The position numbers were made by a program, and so were the translations under genes. Source: Zhengitettix transpicula (lineage: Eukaryota > Arthropoda > Insecta > Orthoptera > Tetrigidae). Taken from it: a stretch of DNA of 64,000 nt. The stretch spans positions 50,867,895 through 50,931,894 of the forward strand of contig CM073590.1 in assembly GCA_037074705.1 (NCBI GenBank), in the 5' to 3' direction. Shown here piece by piece: positions 1 through 11,300 of the stretch. The notes beneath the pieces are model-generated. The model was not told the DNA's origin and searched no databases. It saw only the letters and a list, made by a program, of their open reading frames with translations. Position 1 is the stretch's first letter. Every line of letters starts with the position of its first letter.

Positions 1-2034
1 AGAGTCCGGGAAGTTAACACTTCTGTAATATATTATTATTATTTTGGTTACATTTATTGAATGTTTTATTTTCTCGTTACCAGCCGCAGGAAATTAACTG
101 GTAGCATAAGTGTTTCTTGCCGGATGCACGCGTACCGTGGCATGATCCAAGAATTTTCTGATGTACTGTAGTTCGATGTTCTCGGTCTGCAATCTAAGTT
201 TGGACTCAGATGAGAATGGAGATGACTGAGGAACGCCAAACTCTGAACCGTTTGAATCTTAGCGCGCAAAATTTCTGTAACCCCATTGGTTAATTCTGGG
301 ATGCGGTCGCGACTCTCTACCATGCTCGTTTTAATTCAGTCTGACCTGTGGACTCGTCAGGGATGGTCAACCTGACATTCTATTTCTTGTACCCTCAACC
401 TCTATAATAAATCTTCTTTCTCACAAACTTTTCTCTGAAGGAATGAACCCGAATCACCATTCCGCAAATTCTGGGAGCGTCATGCAATCTTGACGCCTAA
501 CCTCCCTCTTACCAATCTTTCCTATTGTCTTTTCTATAAATTCTTGCATTTTTTCCTATTTCTGGTAATAGCTCGTACCAAGTCGAACTGGTGGCTTCTG
601 TCTCGACGTGCACAAATATTACACTTGGTTGGGATACAGCCTTAATGGATGCTATGTGGATGGCTTCTTTAAATTTCCTTTTAAATGTACGTGGTTCGAA
701 ATCAACTATTCGGAATTCCTGAAAATTTAATTGATGATTAAATTACCTTGCATGTTCGGCAAATTTCGATTTTATAATCGTTGCCAATTTCAGAGACCAA
801 TGTTCTGCGATTTTGCTCAGAAAGCGTATCTACATACAATAATTTGTAGAGCGATTGTCTATAGACATTGTCTAGATATAAAATCCTCGACTTTGTATAC
901 AAGTGTGTACTAGGCCTAAAGAACGGTTTTGATCTTTGATTGAAACTGTTGACAGTCTTGGCGGTGATTTAAAAGCGAAAAGACAGACATGTATAATATT
1001 TAGAAGTAAAAAGTCCGCGATTGAAGCAGAAATGGAAGGTCAGTCATGGTAGAGAAATAGAAGCAAATGGACATTCGTATATAGTATTGTAAAATCACTC
1101 AATAAATGTTAATTATCAAACTTTGTGGTAAATATCTGAAACCCCACCGCTATTCCTTACAATACCTCACAGGTTTGGATATGGCGATGGAAGGAAATGC
1201 GTTCAATAAGTATTATGAATTTGGATTTTTGCACGATTTTGTTTGCATCAGATTAATCAATTGGAGATGAAAGTTTGAGGGCAGTTGGAATTAATTTACG
1301 TAACATGGTTTCCTCGGTCTATCTCGCTCAACATCCTAGTCCTCAACAGGGTTGTGTGACGTCACAAGAGGAAGAGTTTGCATTACTCCGTCAGACGTGG
1401 CATTTTACCTTACTACAAACTGAGTACAGGTGGCGTTGTCTTACCTCGCCTCGTCTAGCCTCGCCAGCGCTCGGGTCAGAGGTGGGTTTTTTTTGTGTTA
1501 CTTTTTTTTTTTTTTGGCTAGTCAAAGGGACAAGAGGCGATAGGCGAGACCCCACGAGTGCTCATTGTACACAAGCTCGGTTGGTTTATGTCTAACTTTG
1601 TGTTTATTAAAGTAATTAATTATGTGAAATTATAGTTTCTAAAATTAACAGAGTGCATGAATAATATTTTCATAATGAAGTGGAGCATGAATTTACTATT
1701 GAAATTTTGATAGCATACCAAAATGAATCATTTCTACTGATATGAGACATTCTGGGGAAAGATTAATTAAAAAATGAAGAATAATTCAAATCTTATATAA
1801 ATAAATAATAATTAGCCTAGAGTCATAAAATTATGTTTATTAACGAAACATTAAGTATACTACGCCGTTTCTTTCTCTTTTTAGGGCCGCTTCAGGTTTA
1901 ATAATTTTATATATAAAATTTAGAGGCCTATTGTATATAAATCACGCAAAATAATTTAGAGGCAACGTTTTGCGCATACTCCTAAATTTTTTGCGTGATT
2001 TGCATACAGTATTATTATTCCTTCTAGTGGTGTA
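1..2034. other. intergenic, no gene recognised
   Basis: No convincing coding region on either strand; the open frames are short and match no family I recognise. Visible landmarks are a perfect CRE-type palindrome TGACGTCA (1357-1364), a locally GC-richer stretch at about 1420-1480 and a T-run near 1500. These could mark a promoter, but no exon can be tied to them. Confidence 0.5.
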
Positions 2035-2210
2035 CTAGTCAACGGCACTGCCTCGCATCACATAGATCTTTGGTTCGAATCCCAGTGAGGACATGGATGT
2101 TGTATGTGTCTGTTTCCATTCCGATAAACTTTCACAAAATAAGTACAAAGCGCAAAAAAAGTCTGTAATGACCTATATCTGTTGATGCGACTATAAATGA
2201 AATTAGAAAA
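2035..2210 (+). repeat. tRNA-derived SINE, copy A
   Basis: A canonical pol III B-box (GGTTCGAATCCCAGT, 2072-2086) is followed by a unique region and the tail string GTTGATGCGACTATAAAT (2181-2198). The same B-box, a similar ATGTTGT spacer and the same tail recur in the same order at 3760-3960. The A-box is not clear, so the 5' boundary is approximate. SINEs of this build are copied by LINE machinery. Confidence 0.65.
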
Positions 2211-3049
2211 ATATGAAACCTGACGAGGTTCTAAAAAGAGAAAGAAACGTCGTCGAATATTTAATGTTTTGTTAATAAACATAATTTTATGACTCAATGC
2301 CATATATTTATTTATATATATTATTATAAATGTCAGAAATGTTTGTTATTACAAATCGTGTTTAGATCGATTAACTGATATCGTCCACCATCTTGTAATA
2401 TAATAGTCTACACGTGCCATCTTATAACGTCTCTTCCGCATAGCGGACATACGTGGGCGATCTGTAAGAAAGCTGAGCTCAGCGCAAGTCAGCACCTTAG
2501 ATGCCGTGTGCAACGATGCCCACGGCAGCAGAAATCTTCCTTTCTCTAAGAGCTCTCATTGGAGACTTAAAATCATCAGGGAGGGGAAAAGGACTCTTCC
2601 AACTGTTCAGAGCTTCTTGGGAACGGCAGTCGTGATCCAACCTACAGACGGGTCGGTGGCTCCTGGTGCTATCCGCCAGTTTGTCTGCAAAAGTTATTTT
2701 TTTTATTGATGGTTCAATTTGATATGGCGCATTGAGGAATTCTTAGATTTCGATGTTTTTTTACATTGAGATTATGTCAGATGGCGGATATGGTGCATTA
2801 AGGAATTCCTGGAATTCGTTGTTTGGTATCATGTCAGATGATTTGCAAACGTTGTAGCCTTTTCTTTATTACTTCTATCCCATTTGTCATCCTGATCTTA
2901 TATTGGTGGATGTGATATTTGCAGTATTTTCAGTTTTTTAGTTGTTTTTCAGAGCGAGTAGTCTGTAGCGTTTGTGACGGTGAAGTTGCGTAAGTATACT
3001 TTGATGTCATTATTTTTTATAATTAAGATCCTTCGCTTCTTTGTTAAAA
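2211..3049. other. intergenic, no gene recognised
   Basis: No supported gene. The 67-codon open frame at 2506-2709 has no recognisable domain and no splice context, so it is not annotated. Confidence 0.4.
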
Positions 3050-3390
3050 TTATTCTTATCGTTTTCGTTTCTGATCTGCCATCTTTTTCTTTAGTTTCCG
3101 TCTTTCTTGTATTTTCTATTTAATTATTATTGGAAATTTTTCTTTAATAGTTGTGCAATTTTGATCTGGTTTCGCCGACCAGGCCGCTCTTTGTATTGTT
3201 TCAGTGAGTTCTATAACTGCAGAATCTAGTTCTGTTGCTGTCTTTAAGGAAATATTAAGTTTAATTTTCTCGTCAAATTTTCTTGGAACAATTAATCGAC
3301 ATAATTTCACAATCAAGTATACCAGACGCAAAATTTTATGCTCTACAATATACTTGACATGGTTTTCAATAAATTGATTCATACTTCATA
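3050..3390 (-). pseudogene. jockey-type non-LTR retrotransposon fragment
   Basis: On the minus strand the 3116-3382 frame reads through a segment with INISLKT-like and IQRAAWS-like strings (here LNISLKTATELDSAV and ETIQRAAWSAKPDQN). These belong to the linker between the endonuclease and the reverse transcriptase of jockey-clade elements. After a stop the homology continues with a basic ERRKLKKKM segment, the usual EKRRARRKW region. Only this linker survives: there is no endonuclease or RT catalytic motif. It is a dead fragment. Family assignment is by recalled motif similarity. Confidence 0.6.
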
Positions 3391-3759
3391 TATTTTCGAA
3401 AACATCCTTGAGGAGGTGCAAAATTCATGGGTTTTACGCCACTGAAACTTATCTCAAGGTTATTCGAATTAGAAAATTTGGTTTTTCATTCTTGACCACA
3501 ACATAAACAGACAGACAGAAATCGAATACCCAACATTTTGTTCTGAAAGGCCATTTTTTTATAAATAGCTACCTGGATGTTCTTAGCGTTTTTTGTTGCA
3601 GGGCGATACTCACGAGTCTAAGAGTGTGGAAACTTCTGTTTATTACCGAAATCAGTGAAGGCGGCCAGAAACATTCGCAATGAAAGCTCCCAACCAAATG
3701 TGTTGTGGTAAAATCGCAATTTTGCGCGAAAATAAATGTGTATGAGAAATTAGGGTGGC

Positions 3760-3960
3760 AACGTCCAATTTAAAACTACTATTTGGACCGACCGAATGCC
3801 ACTCAATTTTCGGGTTCGAATCCCAGTTAGGGCACTGATGTTGTGTACATATGTTTCCATACTGAGAGTACCCCACTTGTCAGTTCCCCAACCAAGAAAG
3901 TCAATATAGTGCAAAGTCACTAATGGTCTTAGCAGTTGATGCGACTATAAATAAAATAAT
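3760..3960 (+). repeat. tRNA-derived SINE, copy B
   Basis: B-box GGTTCGAATCCCAGT at 3813-3827 and tail GTTGATGCGACTATAAAT at 3935-3952, identical to copy A at 2035-2210 in both anchors, with diverged spacer sequence. Same orientation as copy A, about 1.7 kb away. Confidence 0.65.
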
Positions 3961-5430
3961 ATAAAGAAACACTATTTGAGAAAATATACGGTAATCAATA
4001 CACTTATCCATATCACAGAGTATAAAATTATAAGTGGCCGAATTTGTTTAATAACATTTTATTGTGAACTAAAATGTATTTGATTTATTATTACCTACAC
4101 TTTCCTAACATTGACACTGAAAAAATTTTACTTATCAGAACTTGACATAAAGTGCCTAACCTAACTCATAACAGTCTATGATCACTTGTTCTGTTAATTG
4201 TAAGGTACAAATGGTGCAAATTTGATTGATTGATAGAGAAGAGATTTAAAATTATCAAAAACAATTATCTCTCTCTCTCTTGCATTCCTCATAAATCATT
4301 GTTTAATTATCATACTATTTTAACCAACTTTTCTTGGTGTAGCCTCTCTTTGTTACATAATTATTACATTTCAAAACAGGCAATTCATCTTCATTAAAAC
4401 TCTACCCTTGCCTGATCATTAATTGTCAAGTCAATTAAAAGTTCCCATTTTGACATTTCTCATGTTACATTTTCTAGGTATCCCCAACAGATTAATACAT
4501 GTGTTCATGTAACTTCTCTTTTATGCACATATAAGTTATCACCAAAATTCCAATGCATAGTCCAGTTAGAAGAAATTTATAACCAATTATTAAAGGAAAC
4601 TAAGTGAGAAGTAAAAGGGGACAAGAGTTGTGAAATTGCAGTGGGCAGGACCTATAGTGAAATTAGAATGGATGAGTTGGCAAGTAACCTAAATGTCAAT
4701 TGATGGTTGGGACAAGGTTTAGTTAACAATGGCAGGGATTATATTGTTAAAAGTGGAAGAATGTGGAATAGAATTTATAAATATGACCCAAAAGCTGTTA
4801 AAGAATTTAGAAGCATAAGTACAGGAAGAATATGTTGAAATGGCTGACACAATGACTATTTTTAATGAGTCTTGTTTTTAAGTATTCCAATTAATTATAA
4901 ATGATGATCTACATGTCTCAGGATTATTTATTTAATTAATTAATATAAGGAATTTCACACAATGTGTAAAGTAATTTGGGTCACTCAGGATTATTTAGGT
5001 CTCACATTGAGAAATGAATTATGAAACTTATGAAAAGAATTAATAGTTAACTAGTAATCAAATAAACAGTCATTATTAAAGTATTGAAATTAACTTTGCA
5101 AAAGGGCTAAATGAATTTATTTCATATTATAATTCCTGACATTTTTCAATGACATTAATGAAAAAGCTTGAAAACTGAAAACTTTTATTCTGACATTTTA
5201 CACCTAGAATACAAATTTTAACCATAATAGGTGTACATTTATTTGGAGTGGAATCATTAATAATCAGATGTTCACTAAATACTCTATCCATCTTATCAGT
5301 GAAGGGAAACAATGTAGTTAAATGTTATTTTACTTTTGTCTTTAGACAAGCAATCTGAAATGATAATTATCTTTTCTAGCATTGGTAGAGGTAATGAAAA
5401 AATGGGAGTGCACTGTTCTCCCATTATTGG
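3961..5430. other. AT-rich intergenic, nothing recognised
   Basis: Long AT-rich stretch with no open frame of note, no inverted repeats and no recognisable element on either strand. Confidence 0.5.
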
Positions 5431-5439
5431 ACAAGTGTG

Positions 5440-5612
5440 GCACAAATACCAAGAACCCAACCCATCTGATGCTGGTTTCTCTACATTGCATTTAGGATCG
5501 TTAAACTATAGCCCCAGAGGCTAGCTTAGTCACCCACATTTCCCCTTTCCAACCCTTCCTAAGTTTTTGATGGGGAGCAGCCATCAAAGTGGATAACCCT
5601 GGTGTAGATTCA
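5440..5612 (+). repeat. degenerate 3' part of the ~550-bp retroposon family
   Basis: Aligns by eye to the 3' half of the complete copy at 6653-7194. Shared blocks in order are ACAAGT...CCAA, GATGCTGGTTT, AGGATC.TTAAACTATAGCCC, AACCCTTCCTA and GTGGATAACCCT. It is heavily diverged and lacks the 5' hairpin and a clear A-tail, so it is an old 5'-truncated copy. Confidence 0.65.
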
Positions 5613-6640
5613 AAATTTGTTTTACCTTGTCATCAGCAAAGTACTTTTGTTAAATTGTTATCTAGGTTAACAAATATCAAAATGAGACTAAATTATCATT
5701 GTTCTATTATACTTGCATTTTAAAAATACATTAAACTGTTACAATTTCCAGAACATTGTATTGCTATGCAGTGATGTTGTAGAAAAGAAATTTCAGCTAA
5801 TTAGCCATAACCATATAATGATTACTTACTGTTCTTATATGCACAGGTTTTTTAAAATAAAATAATAATCAGTGAAATTTTAAATCATATATTTACAGTT
5901 TAAATTGCTTAACATGTTTTTACATTTTAATTAAATTGCAGTAAAAAAAATAAAATTCTTTTTTTTTCTCAATTTGCTTAACAATATGTCTACAGGCATT
6001 TGGAAAATTTTGTAATATATTAAAGAATATTCTAGAGGTTGCATTGACTACTTCTTTAAACGGAAATAAAATGTTAACTAATGTGTAATTAACATATGTT
6101 AAAATAATATAGTACAATATATCTATTATATTATTTCTATGTGATAGCTCCGGAGGTTTCAACATTTTGAGTCGTCGTGGATTTTATCTTCTTCGGTTTT
6201 AGTGTCTTAAACTTAATGTTATGTGCTCCATTTCCAAATCCGTCTTCTTTGATTTTTGTCTGCGTGTCCTTACGCTTCAACATAGTATAAATCTGCTGCA
6301 GTATTAACATATAATTTCTCTTTTTCTAGAACACGTTTTACATTATTAAATGAATATTTCTTCCTATATTTTTATTTTTATTATTAGTTTAGGACTTGAA
6401 TCAACCTTCCTTTGGGTGCTTATGATCAGGCGTAATTAATTACATTTGTAGAATTAATTGGCAGAATTCGAAGAATATATATTCACTCAATACACATTTG
6501 AGTTTTTTGAGATCGCCACCACAATTCTGCGATGTGTTCTTGCGGCTCTTTAAATTTTGAATCACCGAAACAATCTCATCTATATCTTTTCTCTCGTGCT
6601 TTAGTAACGAAATGGTTATAATAAGAAATTAGTCAATGTC
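5613..6640. other. AT-rich intergenic, nothing recognised
   Basis: No supported gene or repeat. Short open frames only, with poly-T runs near 5945-5970. Confidence 0.45.
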
Positions 6641-6652
6641 AAAATACATTAT

Positions 6653-7194
6653 ATAGAAGAAGCCTGCGAGAGGATTTCTCGCAGGTGAACCTTCCCAGAG
6701 AGCTCTGGCGGGGGCTACCTTTGGGGATGCTCTCACATCTCTCTGGTTTTTTTTGAACTAAGGTTCCCACATGCCTAGGCACCTCGGTCTGTTTTGAGAG
6801 GTGTATGTTCCGGGGTCACAGACCTTGGGCATACGGCAAGAGTTGTCCGCTATTCCTATTGGAATAGTCGGCCAGCTGCCTCCTAAACAGGCCAAGGCAT
6901 GGCGAGGGGTAAGCTGCGTCCCCACAGCAAACTCCTCTCCCGCTATCGGAAGGGCGTGGGACAAGTACCCAATGCCCGACCTACCCGATGCAGGTTTTTC
7001 TAAGGTTTTCCCTGCATTCCTTTAGGCGAATGCCGGGTAGGATCCTTAAAATATAGCCCGGGGGCCCTAGTTAACCCTTGGCTACCTTCCTCTACCCTTC
7101 CGCATCCCCCCTTTCAAATCCCTTCCTATGCTATTAAAGGGGAGTTGCCCTAAGTGGATTACCCTCATGTAGCCTATTGCCCTAAAAAAAAAAA
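6653..7194 (+). mobile_element. complete ~542-bp non-autonomous retroposon, copy 1
   Basis: GC-richer than its surroundings, non-coding, ends in a run of A. It is flanked by a 12-bp direct repeat AAAATACATTAT (6641-6652 and 7195-7206), the target-site duplication. A-tail plus variable TSD indicates LINE-mediated retroposition. Near the 5' end CCTGCGAGA and TCTCGCAGG (6663-6671 and 6677-6685) form a perfect 9-bp hairpin with a 5-nt loop. No A/B pol III boxes were obvious. A second complete copy lies inverted at 48821-49388, and partial copies at 5440, 58066 and 59400. The open frames inside are shared by copies in both directions and look accidental. Confidence 0.85.
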
Positions 7195-7206
7195 AAAATA
7201 CATTAT

Positions 7207-8187
7207 TTTCGACTTCTTGGAAGACATCTTAACGAATGTAAATGTAAACACTGCAATTCTTGAGAAAACTATTCATCGTTTGACGTCACTTCATGGCGAT
7301 GGCTTCCAAATGGTGGGTTGGCAGCTTACCAATAATTCCAGCCTATCTTCTGACATGGTATTATTAATAGCTCGTTGTAACTACTGTAACAGTGTAAGCA
7401 ATATTAAGAAATTTATAATATTATTGAATAGTATGGAACATTTCGTGTATTCCGAAAATCCCATGTGATATTGGAATTAAATGATATTGAAATTTAATTC
7501 AAAGAATTCTCTAATTATTGTAATTCAATTTGTTGGTTAACAAAATTAGAAACGATAGCATGAGACTCTTCATATATGTGTTAGCTGGTTAAATAATGAA
7601 GAAAAGCAATTACAAATAACAAAAGATTCTTCCTGATTGTCTATTTAACCTACCGACGATGATTAGTAAAATTGAGACTGCGTTATCTTCCCGTACTGCA
7701 AAAAGTTATATGCCAAACATATAAAAGACATCAAATAATCGATTGACTAAATAAGTAAATATTGATTTAAAATATAAATACCATACAGTATATATAATAT
7801 AACATTGCCATATTTTGCCTTCAAATATACTCGGCACTTTTTCTAATAAATAAAACAAACATTTTATTTAATTTAATGATGCTAGATAATTGAATTGATA
7901 CGCTATTTAGAGCTGATATTTTTTTTGTTCAACTTCAGTATTGAGCTTAAATATTCCTCACAATCTTTTAGCAATTTCAAAATATTTCGGTGCATTAGGA
8001 AATGGTTATCAAAATATTAATATTTAATTCATCTTATAGAATATGAATGGTATGCTTGTATTTAGCGCCGTAATTCGTAATGTGCCTTATGATGCTCTAA
8101 TGTTCGTGTGTTGTCCCTCTACCGGCAGGATTCTGTAACTACTTCTTTTGCCAGGAAAAGAACTAGCAGTGTTGTTGCCCGTGAAGG
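7207..8187 (+). promoter_or_regulatory. region upstream of Caprin start codon
   Basis: AT-rich; must contain the Caprin promoter or at least the last part of its 5' leader, but no TATA box, CpG cluster or transcription start could be fixed. A TTTTGCCAG string at about 8147-8155 could be the acceptor of an upstream non-coding exon. If so, the promoter lies further upstream. Start-codon context is GAAGG-ATG with A at -3. Confidence 0.3.
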
Positions 8188-8304
8188 ATGCCTTCTGCCG
8201 CTACTGCGAAACTAGAAAAACAAGCCTCTACGGAGGCTGTTGATCCAATTAGACAAGCCATTATCATGCTAGAACACAAAATAAGAAACCTGGAAAAACG
8301 AAAG
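8188..8304 (+). CDS. Capr: Caprin exon 1 (residues 1-39)
   Basis: First coding exon, phase 0 at its end, donor GTAGGT. It encodes the start of the N-terminal coiled coil (IIMLEHKIRNLEKRK). The ATG at 8188 is chosen because the family begins with MPSA and the context has A at -3. Confidence 0.93.
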
Positions 8305-11300
8305 GTAGGTACTATGTATTTACTTTGCTAAAATTGAAGGAACACGTTCGAGTATAACAAGTTGACATTTACAGCGATGCATAGGCCGCCATGTCCGATA
8401 CAACCATGTGCTTTTATAACTAACAAAATTACGTTTTACTTATTATTTGTGTATCTCAACGACTAATTAATCAAAGTTAAATATTTGAACATTTATTTTT
8501 AGCAAGTATTTGTTTTTATTTTCATAGAAATTAAACTTATTTGAAAGAGAGAGAGAATGCAATAAAACAAAGGGTTATGTTTCATTAACGTTTTCGGTTT
8601 GTTTTAAGTACTGTTCATTCATTGAAACGGTTGTTGACTTTTAAAACCTGCTCGAATTATTTTTTGTTTCAAGAGGATTTCGTAAAATAAATTTGAGCCA
8701 TTAAAGTATTTTGCGTCTCCAACACTAATTTTTTTTTCACAAATTGCATTGTACTACTGAATGGTTTTTTATATGGACAATAGACAGTCGGTGTACATTT
8801 GAAATATGACTTGAATTTACTTGAACGCACAATTTTCGTTGACGTGCATCTTCACTTTTATTTGAAGAAATAATTTATAATTCAATTGAAAACTGTTTCA
8901 CTTTTAAGAAATTAGATATAGTCATGAATATTGTTTTGTATATTAATCAGTTTAGCATTGTCCAATTGACCAAAATTGATATTGCATCCATCAAACCTTA
9001 ATGTTACACTATATTTTAGGCTATAAGGTTTTTAGGTCCTGATTATAGAAGTTTGAAATTGGTTATTTTGAGCAAAATTTGAAGTGAGTTAGTTGTCTTA
9101 GAATTTGGACGAAAGAGCATTAGTCTGCTATGTCAAACCTGTAAAGCGAAAATTATATTAGGTGTAGTAAGCTGTTGATGTAAGACCATTGACCTTGATT
9201 ACTATTTGAATTAAAAATTGATTTTTTTATACTTGAAGTTGTGTTGCAAACTTATTTGTGCCTGGCCAGCACAGAGTTCAGCCCTTTCTTGACGAAGGGG
9301 ACTCAGGTCCCCAAAAAATTTATATATTTTTTCCGCACAGCCCAACTGGACCAACTGTTGATTTCAGGTTAGTTACTACACTCACTCTTTCCTATCCAAA
9401 TGTGATATACATTAATAATTATATGACATTGTTAAATTAATTTACTCATTTGGACATGAAAGGAATGAATAGCTGACTTACCTTCAAGTTTGAGTCACCA
9501 GTCTGGGAACCAGTAACGTGTCAACTTTTCAAGGGCCTGAACCCCATTCTTCAGGACATTAGGTCTGAATGACATGCTGTCTGGCCGCAATATATATAAT
9601 ATATTGGTATGGAAAGGAAAGAGAGATATGTTGTGGCTTACCTAAAAGTGAAGTGCGGTGTAGCCATAAGGAACTGATCGTTGTGCTTCAAATTTTCGGA
9701 GGCTCTCAGCTTCCTTCTTCAGGAAGGAGTGTTACATCATTCCGTGCACTGGCCGGCTGCATACATACATATACATGAGGTCAGAAAGATGTTATTCAAA
9801 TTTTTAGACGCTCTCAGTCCCCTTCTTCAGGAGAGTTCAATTCCATTCTGCCAACTGGCACACTGAATGTAACACACTTTCCTGAAAAAAGGTGTCTGAG
9901 AGTCTTGAGTGGCCACTCAATTTCAGGTAATCCACAATTCTCTTTTTCCTTTCCATCAATTATATATTGTGATTGTGTGATGTAAAATTTCTCTTTCAAG
10001 TCTGCTGTGTTGATGCAAGTTATAACTGCAAGACAACTCATTTCTGTTCTTAATTTTGCTCCTTAATAAAATATACATCTTATTTGTTTCCTGAATAATA
10101 CTTTGACTTATCCATGTTTCCTGGAGTGAAATACCTTTTGAGGCTCACCAATGCCTTTTCAAAAAGTTTGGAAAAATATTGAAAGCATTCATAACCCAAA
10201 TTTATTTTCAAATACTGGTCACATAAATTTTATTTATTGAATCACATTTAAATCTAATATTTCAAATGGTTATTTGGAAGCAGAAATAAGATTCATTCAA
10301 CTTCAAGTGTAAAATTAAGGATTTTATACTAGTAAATACATCATTCTTTTAATATGATAATTTCCCTATCTATAATCATCATCTATGGAATATAATCTAA
10401 AAATTAATTAATATATAATTCTGTATTTTAATAGGCTACTTTTTAAATTTGTTGAATATAACTTGTTTGATATCATGAATTCTGAAATCTATTTACATAA
10501 CTTTGTGTTCTGATTTTGTCTCTGTTTTGTATTAAAATTGATTTGTAAATACTTTTGTTCATCTTTGAAAAACAAAAATATAAATTGCATGGGGTTCAAT
10601 GAGTGGGTTAGACAAATATATCTGAAATCTCTATTGATGTAGGAATAACATGTATTATTTATTAGTAATTTGTGGTTGCAGAGGAAAATTGAAACATATC
10701 GAGAAGAGCAAACTCTTGGGAAGGATTTGAATACTGACCAGTTAAATGCCATTTCAAAATATAATGAAGTTTTACAAACCCTGGATTTTGCAAGAGATTT
10801 GTGCAAGCAGATTCATGTTGTTGCTATTGATGCTGCCAAACAACAAAAGAAACAAGCAAGGAAGGAGGCCCAAGAAAAGGCCCAGCAAGAACTTGCAAAA
10901 GTGAAAGAAATTTTAATTGTGCAGGTAGTTAATTCTAAAACTAAAGAATTATTTTCATAAGATAATTGATTGGTATAATACTTTGTTGCTAGGAATTATG
11001 GAGTTTAAAATATAATGATGTTTATCTTACAGTAAACGAGTAACTATGGGCAAATTTATGTAAATGCCAGCACAGAAAAATTTGTGCACTTATGCAATAT
11101 TTGCATTAATATATATTTTTTAAATTATTCTTCAGAAAGCAATTACTTTATACAAAGCATAGAGAATGGTCAAGCAACAGACTATAAGTAACCACATTTA
11201 GTTCTGTCTAGTGCTTAAAATATTTTGAACCTAAGAGAAATAATATACATTTATCCTATATCACTATTATAAGTGAATAGTTCAATGGTCTATCTTCTGG

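Noticed and set aside
66..323. 85-codon minus-strand open frame near the window start
   Set aside because: No recognisable domain, no splice context, and the length is within chance expectation.
1357..1364. Perfect CRE palindrome as a promoter element
   Set aside because: No exon or transcription unit can be linked to it; one 8-bp match in 64 kb is close to chance. Mentioned only as a landmark.
6758..7025. Open frames on both strands inside the 542-bp retroposon, seen again at 48996-49392 and 59364-59653
   Set aside because: They recur because the element recurs; frames are broken between copies and no protein family fits. Treated as non-coding.
9569..10041. Open frames across the foldback element at 9.6-10.0 kb
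   Set aside because: Created by the inverted arms; the same peptide strings appear mirrored on the other strand.
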